Shown here one piece after another: positions 18,800 to 23,210 of a DNA stretch of 23,210 nt. The position numbers were made by a program, and so were the translations under genes. The notes under the pieces are model-generated. The model saw only the letters and a program-made list of their open reading frames with translations. It ran no database searches and had not been told where the DNA came from. Source of the DNA: Pelargonium cotyledonis. Taxonomy: Eukaryota > Streptophyta > Magnoliopsida > Geraniales > Geraniaceae. Where the stretch lies: the NCBI GenBank assembly GCA_036897625.1, contig JAYMTA010000905.1, forward strand, positions 1-23,210. Direction: 5' to 3'. The first letter of the stretch is position 1. Every line of letters starts with the position of its first letter.

Positions 18800-19341
18800 A
18801 CATAGTATGGATTTGTATTTAATTATTTTGTTGGGGTAGCGGTTCATGTGTATTAAATGACTCACATGACTATCAAACGACTTGATACGTTAACACCCCA
18901 GAGATGATGAACACTTAAGAGACGTAAGCATTGTTAAAGATTGGCCGCAAGCATTGCAAAGACAATAAACACCGCCAAATATGAGCCCATCGACACCACA
19001 TAATTTGGTCTCGTCGATCATCACTAACGTTGTTGCTTCTCCATTGTTTCAACCATCTCCTCAAGCCCACACAATTGTTGCAATCTTCAAAATCGTTGTT
19101 CAAACTCGTCGTTATCGGAGGAGATGAACGAGTCACCGTTGCCAACAACCATTTTCCATATAATTTATTGCTATGTGAGTTAGGTTAGAGTTACTTTATT
19201 TATTTAGTTAGAGTCAACCATGGGCTTGTTTGGCTATAACATGTTTATCACTTAGGTGAGTTAAGAGAGTATTTAAGTCTTTTTGTGTTTCAAATTGGCG
19301 GTGTTATATTCAAACATTGTTTTGGCAAGTTCATATAAGCT
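18800..19341. other. Intergenic DNA, no convincing gene
   Basis: A 77-codon minus-strand ORF (18915-19148) is Arg/Cys/Trp-rich with no recognisable domain, and I do not regard it as a gene. The stretch looks like transposon filler. Confidence 0.6.
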
Positions 19342-19526
19342 TTGTGCAATGACGTGAAGTTTTAGTGAATTAAGTGTTTTAAGTGACGGGCTTATAGAGG
19401 TTGAGTGCAATTATCATTTAATAAAAAATTGAAGGAGAGTCATTGAAGGAATTGTGCAATGTCAGATTTAGTAGATCAAGTATTTTAAGCGACAAGTTCA
19501 CAGAGGTTAAGTACAATTACCTTTTA
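19342..19526. repeat. Diverged tandem repeat, period about 110 bp
   Basis: 19342-19420 and 19452-19526 both begin TTGTGCAATG and share AAGT(G/A)TTTTAAG(T/C)GAC, then AGAGGTT(G/A)AGT(G/A)CAATTA. Many substitutions show that the duplication is old. Confidence 0.75.
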
Positions 19527-19918
19527 GGGACATGGTAGTTAATAAAGGATTTATCATAAAATAAAATATCATTTGCCGGTTTAATATTGAATTGGGTTTG
19601 ATTATTGAGATGTCCTTTAACTTTAAAAAATTGATGATGAAAAAAATACCAAATGCCAAGTATATACTCAAATTTGGTAAAAGATGACAAAGATTCACCT
19701 CTTTGGATCTTCGGTCTTCGCCACGATTTTCAATATTCGTAACCGTATCGTCCACATTCAATCATCTACCTATAACTAATGTATTTGAGTTTGTTGTCTT
19801 ATTTCAATCACAATTTATTTTATTATTTCTTACAAATTTTTAATAATAAGCAATTAAAAACAGTTCAGTAAGGTAGACGAAGTTTATAATAAGATCGACC
19901 TTCTTTTATATGAATTAA

Positions 19919-19985
19919 GAGGTAATTATTGTTGAATACCCTTTGGTAAGCATTCATTTCAATTAGCACCCTTGAGCTATTTTTT
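19919..19985 (+). repeat. Left terminal inverted repeat of the Mutator-like element
   Basis: 67 bases from GAGGTAATTATTGTTG to a T-run; the inverted partner is at 20747-20813. Confidence 0.85.
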
Positions 19986-20167
19986 TAAGCTTTTTCTTAC
20001 CCTATGGTATCCAAAGATTTATCCATCTCTAACACCGTTAGTGTGATGCTTAACATGCAATTTTACCCCTCAAAGAACAGAACATGAAACGTCTGTTCCT
20101 TGACTTCTTCTTCTTCCTTGGATCTGGACATTAGGCTCTTCCATCAATGAAGCTTTAGTTTTTATTA

Positions 20168-20485
20168 ATGGAAGCTCCTGCATCTACCCCAGTCTTTCTT
20201 CGCGTCCTCCAATCTTTCTATTTCACCTCCCAAAACTCTCACACTATCTTCACTCTCAACCTTCAAACTGTCCAAAATCCCCATATTCCAAACCATGATT
20301 CGCTGGAAAATTTCTATCCACCTCTCATTCCAAACCCCAACTCACAGGAAAAAATTGGTCTATCAGCCGTCAATCACCAAGACGCCACCGTCGATGACCT
20401 CCGATTCAATCACCAACACCATGAAGAAGGAATTTTGGGTCTTGCTGATCCGAACAGCTCCACCATCACCATTGTTCCTCTTTAG
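20168..20485 (+). CDS. Unrecognised 105-codon ORF inside the Mutator-like element
   Basis: The frame begins MEAPASTPVF and ends at a TAG after ITIVPL. It is rich in Ser, Pro, Asn, His and Gln, with no transmembrane run, coiled coil or domain that I recognise. It lies wholly between the inverted repeats. Two readings are open: a captured host gene fragment (a Pack-MULE), or a chance frame in CT-rich filler. The overlapping +1 frame (20295-20627) is also open and becomes hydrophobic, which argues that neither frame is under strong selection. I do not assign a function. Confidence 0.25.
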   Translation: MEAPASTPVFLRVLQSFYFTSQNSHTIFTLNLQTVQNPHIPNHDSLENFYPPLIPNPNSQEKIGLSAVNHQDATVDDLRFNHQHHEEGILGLADPNSSTITIVPL

Positions 20486-20746
20486 AATCATATTGCATCA
20501 ACTGGTAATTTCCTGTTTTGTTTGTTCTATTTTCACTAGGACTGGTGGTAGTGGTGGTTTACTTTTGATATGTTTTTTGATTTGGTTCATTTTCTATTTG
20601 ATTATGATTTGGCTAATTTTTATTTGATTTGGAGTTGGTTATTTGGTTCGAGATTAAATTTAGTCACAAAATCGAGTTTATGAATTTTTCATAAATTTTA
20701 TGAATTTTCCAACAATAATTACCATAGGGTATCTAACAATAATTCG

Positions 20747-20813
20747 AAAAAATAGTTAAAGGGTACTAACTGAATTAAAGGCTTACCATAGAGTATCCAA
20801 CAATAATTACCTC
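20747..20813 (-). repeat. Right terminal inverted repeat of the Mutator-like element
   Basis: Reverse complement matches the left end with about 10 mismatches over 67 bases. Confidence 0.85.
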
Positions 20814-20899
20814 ATAAATTAATATTAATTTGCACAAACGAGTCAGAACAAGACAAGTCAACTGTATTGTATAGAGGTTGTTGGTGAGCCTTCTCTCTC

Positions 20900-21660
20900 A
20901 CCAGTAATAGTCTCGCCTTCCTTTGCCTCAGTAGCCAAAGGTTTCACCATTGAAAAATCTTTTTGTTGTGCTTCAAATCTTCTTCTTAATGGTGGTTTTG
21001 AAAAGGGGAATAACTCTGTTTATGGAGGATCTGATTCTTGTGCAACTGTTTTAGAAATTGACCCAGCTACTCTTCTTTTTGCTAGGAAGAAATGAGAAAA
21101 AGCAGTCATAATTAGGGTCCATAGAAGGATCTTGGCCTACTCATATCTAAAGATCAAGTTGAAATAAATATGGAAATTCCAAGGAGCCTTAAACCTTATT
21201 AATATTGGGGATGGTTTCTTTACTGTTCGTTTTGGGGTAGAAGAAGATTTTCTTAGAGCTATTCATGGTGGTCCTTGGTTTATTTGATCATCCTTTGTTC
21301 ATGTTAGGATATGGGAGCCAAATTTTAGTGTCTCTCCTTCTCATTTTGGAGATTGCTCTGCTATTTGGATTCAATTACCTAGGCTTCCTTTGGAATACTA
21401 TGAAAAAGATTCTAGAGATTATAGGAAAATCCTTGGGTTTGCTATTGAAGATTGATGCCAAAACTGATACTAGTGAGAGGGATATCTTTATCAGGCTTTG
21501 TATCCAGATAGATATAAGAAGGAAATTGTTTTCTGAAATAACTATTGGCCCCTTAAAACAAATGATTATTTATTAGGGGGTAGTGATTTGCCTTAACTGC
21601 TCCAAATGTGGCCATACAACTTATGAGTGTGAAGAGTCTTTGTCAGAAAAGATGCCTATT
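20900..21660 (+). pseudogene. LINE ORF1 pseudogene: DUF4283 and CCHC zinc knuckle
   Basis: Nucleic-acid-binding ORF1 protein of a plant LINE, which would package the element's RNA. The DUF4283 block is readable as VRFGVEEDFLRAIHGGPWFI, then VRIWEPNFSVSPSHFGD, then LPRLPLEYYEKDSRDYRK, and is followed by C-LN-C-SKCG-H-TTYE-C, a perfect CX2CX4HX4C knuckle at 21589-21630. In-frame stops occur, for example TGA near 21095 and at 21285-21287. Both are at places where a CGA Arg codon would fit, which suggests decay by methyl-C deamination (inference). The reading frame changes at least twice. Confidence 0.75.
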
Positions 21661-23067
21661 TCAGTTGGCTATGGTAAAGTGGTTATTGGAGAAGAATGAG
21701 CTTTGAATCTGTCCATTAATCCGTTGGGTCAATCTGGCATGTTTGTTGGAAATCTTAATGGTAGTCCTTCTAGTGCTTTTGGAGTTGATCAATCTAAGGC
21801 TATTGGTTCTTCTAAGTCTCCGATATCTTTGGAAGAAGGGGAGATAAGAAATAAAAACCAGAGTATGCAAGAGCCTATTGGGGAAGGTTGGCAGATGGCT
21901 GGTCGGAGGGAGAATTATCGGTTTCATTCTCGTGATAGAGCTTATCGGGCTCTAAGGAAGGTGACGGCTATCAGGGTCGCAACCAACATAGATCAGAGCA
22001 AAAGCCTATGGCTAGATGGCAGTCTATGACAAGTTGGGGGGAAATTTTAACATCAAAATTTGGGGAATAAAAATCAAGTTGGGCCTTTCAAAAAATTTGG
22101 GCGTGGGCCTTCGGCGGATTTTAGTGCAAGGCCCAATTGGAAAGGCAAGGAGAGAGCTGCTCAAGGCCCTTTTATTTTCTCCTTTATCTACAAATCCTGA
22201 GGTGGATGTTAGGAATTTAAAGACAGTTGAGTCTTCTGTGTTCTCATCCCCTGTTTTGCTTCCTCTTTCATCATCTTCTAGTCTTCCTTCCTCTCAGACT
22301 CATGGCTTCTAGTTCGACATCCCCCATCCATTCTCTGTCTCATCTAGCCTAAAAATTGATATGATTCGAGTCCAAGTTATACCGGAAGGTCTCGATGTCA
22401 GAAGAGCAAATGTTGAGGCTAGTAAGTTCATTTATTCATCCAAAGAAGTCAGAGGATGAGGATTAAGTTGCTTGGACGGTGTTCAATCAATGTTTCCCAT
22501 CAATATGGTACTATGTCAAGAAAACAAGCCGGAGGCGTGGATGGAGGCATTTTGCAGGTTCGCAAACCTGTGGTTTGATTGCACAGAGATAAATTGGGTA
22601 TAGGAAGAGGTGGAGAAAAGGAGGTTCATTATGAAAAGGTTCTGGAACCCTCATCTAGCTCACGAAGTTCTATCCTGGCTTTCGCATAGCTGGATCCTCT
22701 ATCGGGGTGCTGAATGCCAGTAGCGAACGAGCCATTGGAGGTGGAGTGGCCACTGATGAGCCCATAAATTGTGGAGAGGCAGCCAGACCTGGCTCTAGCG
22801 GTCAAGTTTTGGAACAAGTCTTTTTGCCTGGTCTAGGAAGACTGAATGGGGTCGGATTTGAAGTTAGAGCTGCAGAGGATAGACCTGGTAAAACCAGTCC
22901 ACGTTACGCAACGTTCTCAAGCAGGCTAGGGAGTCCGCTGAAGGAATATGAGATGTTGATAGCTCCGGTAGAGCACAAGAAGTCGAAGGTTAATGCAAAG
23001 AGAGCCAAAATTGTTGTCGATAACAAGCAGATCAGAAGAAGTAGTGTTCCCCCCACCCCAGATAATC
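21661..23067 (+). other. LINE linker region, degenerate ORFs
   Basis: Between the zinc knuckle and the endonuclease ORF. Open stretches at 21703-22029 (Ser/Gly/Arg-rich, containing ISLEEGEIRNKNQS), 22016-22312 and 22707-23093 are probably pieces of the low-complexity C-terminal tail of ORF1, in different frames. None has a recognisable domain, and 22320-22700 has stops in all plus frames. Confidence 0.55.
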
Positions 23068-23193
23068 ATGAATATTTTGCATTGGAATGTTAGGGGGGTA
23101 TCGGGCAACAACTTCAAAACTATTTTTGAAGCTTTGGTGGGTATTCATAATCCGGACCTGGTGTTGCTGTCTGAAACTAAAGTGGCTGGGTGA
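23068..23193 (+). pseudogene. Start of LINE ORF2: endonuclease (EEP) domain, early stop
   Basis: From the ATG at 23068 the frame reads MNILHWNVRGVSGNNFKTIF and continues to NPDLVLLSETKVAG before a TGA at 23191-23193. NxxxWNxRG at the start and the ETK motif (the catalytic Glu) are hallmarks of the apurinic-like endonuclease at the N terminus of LINE ORF2, which nicks target DNA. The stop falls right after ETKVAG, so the enzyme is truncated here. The rest of ORF2 lies beyond the window. Confidence 0.8.
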
Positions 23194-23210
23194 AAAAAAG
23201 GGAGGAATTT

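Larger units (their letters stand above)
19910..20822. mobile_element. Complete non-autonomous Mutator-like element with 9 bp target duplication
   Basis: Left end 19919-19985 and right end 20747-20813 are inverted repeats of 67 bp with about 10 mismatches, both starting GAGGTAATTATTGTTG from the outside. The flanks are ATGAATTAA (19910-19918) and ATAAATTAA (20814-20822), a 9 bp direct repeat with one mismatch. Long inverted repeats plus a 9 bp duplication are the signature of Mutator-like elements. The right end also holds a second partial copy of the terminal motif (ACAATAATTACCATAGGGTA, 20712-20731). The 0.76 kb interior has no transposase, so movement would need an enzyme from elsewhere. 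It has one ORF of 105 codons. Confidence 0.85.
20840..23193 (+). mobile_element. Degenerate L1-type LINE: ORF1 and start of ORF2
   Basis: Plus-strand non-LTR retrotransposon that runs off the right edge. ORF1 fragments appear in order: SPSFASVAKGFTIEKS near 20910-20960, DGFFTVRFGVEEDFLRAI and GGPW near 21210-21280 (DUF4283 core), IRLCIQIDIRRKL near 21495-21530, and a CCHC zinc knuckle at 21589-21630. A long Ser/Arg/Gly-rich linker follows, then ORF2 opens at 23068. Stops and frame changes break ORF1 several times, so it is dead. The reverse transcriptase would lie beyond the window. The 5' end is unclear because the Mutator-like element ends at 20813, just before the first LINE match. Confidence 0.8.

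Noticed and set aside
19507..19761. 84-codon minus-strand ORF
   Set aside because: Lys/Asn/Ile-rich translation of AT-rich DNA with no domain.
20168..20485. 105-codon ORF as a normal host gene
   Set aside because: It lies wholly within transposon inverted repeats and overlaps another open frame; kept only as a low-confidence captured ORF.
22629..22817. 62-codon minus-strand ORF in the LINE linker
   Set aside because: Antisense to the plus-strand LINE and not similar to anything I know.
1..23210. CRISPR arrays, tRNA or rRNA genes, operons
   Set aside because: No regularly spaced repeats with unique spacers, no cloverleaf with conserved T-loop, no ribosomal motifs; the gene is spliced and eukaryotic.

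Overview
This window is nuclear DNA from a flowering plant, most likely a eudicot; I cannot name the species. It has one recognisable host gene, split into many short exons with GT/AG borders, in AT-rich DNA littered with decayed plant retrotransposons and DNA transposons. Nothing bacterial is present, and I see no tRNA, rRNA or CRISPR.

Positions 83-16332 (minus strand) hold the 5' three quarters of a large ARF guanine-nucleotide exchange factor of the BIG/Sec7 family, orthologous by sequence to Arabidopsis BIG5 (BEN1/MIN7). I could place 25 exons (4035 coding bases, 1345 residues). All phases agree and no frameshift or internal stop was found. The window edge cuts the gene in the intron after exon 25, so roughly the last 400 residues lie outside. 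The DCB, HUS and Sec7 domains are complete, with the HUS box (NYDCD) and the catalytic glutamate of [11 protein letters not shown]-type GEFs load ARF GTPases with GTP at the trans-Golgi network to drive vesicle budding. In Arabidopsis this member is involved in early endosomal traffic and is the target of the Pseudomonas effector HopM1.

Five introns exceed 1 kb and four hold insertions. Intron 1 has a 114-120 bp tandem duplication and one end of a Mutator-like repeat. Intron 3 has a TRIM-like LTR with a primer-binding site. Intron 5 has a decayed LINE ORF1 and a GC-rich island. Intron 21 has an RTE-type reverse transcriptase remnant. Intron 24 has a 326 bp TRIM with both LTRs.

Upstream of the start codon (16333-16700) lie the leader with a possible upstream ORF and a compact promoter with a 12 bp palindrome next to three TGGGCT motifs. 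From about 16.8 to 23.2 kb there is no convincing host gene. This part holds a LINE-like non-autonomous element, several diverged tandem repeats, a perfect 16 bp hairpin, a complete non-autonomous Mutator-like element (19919-20813, with 67 bp terminal inverted repeats and a near-perfect 9 bp target duplication), and an L1-type LINE on the plus strand with DUF4283, a CCHC knuckle and the start of its endonuclease ORF. I found no new multi-gene system; the notable items are the transposon structures, the splice-site microsatellite and the promoter arrangement.
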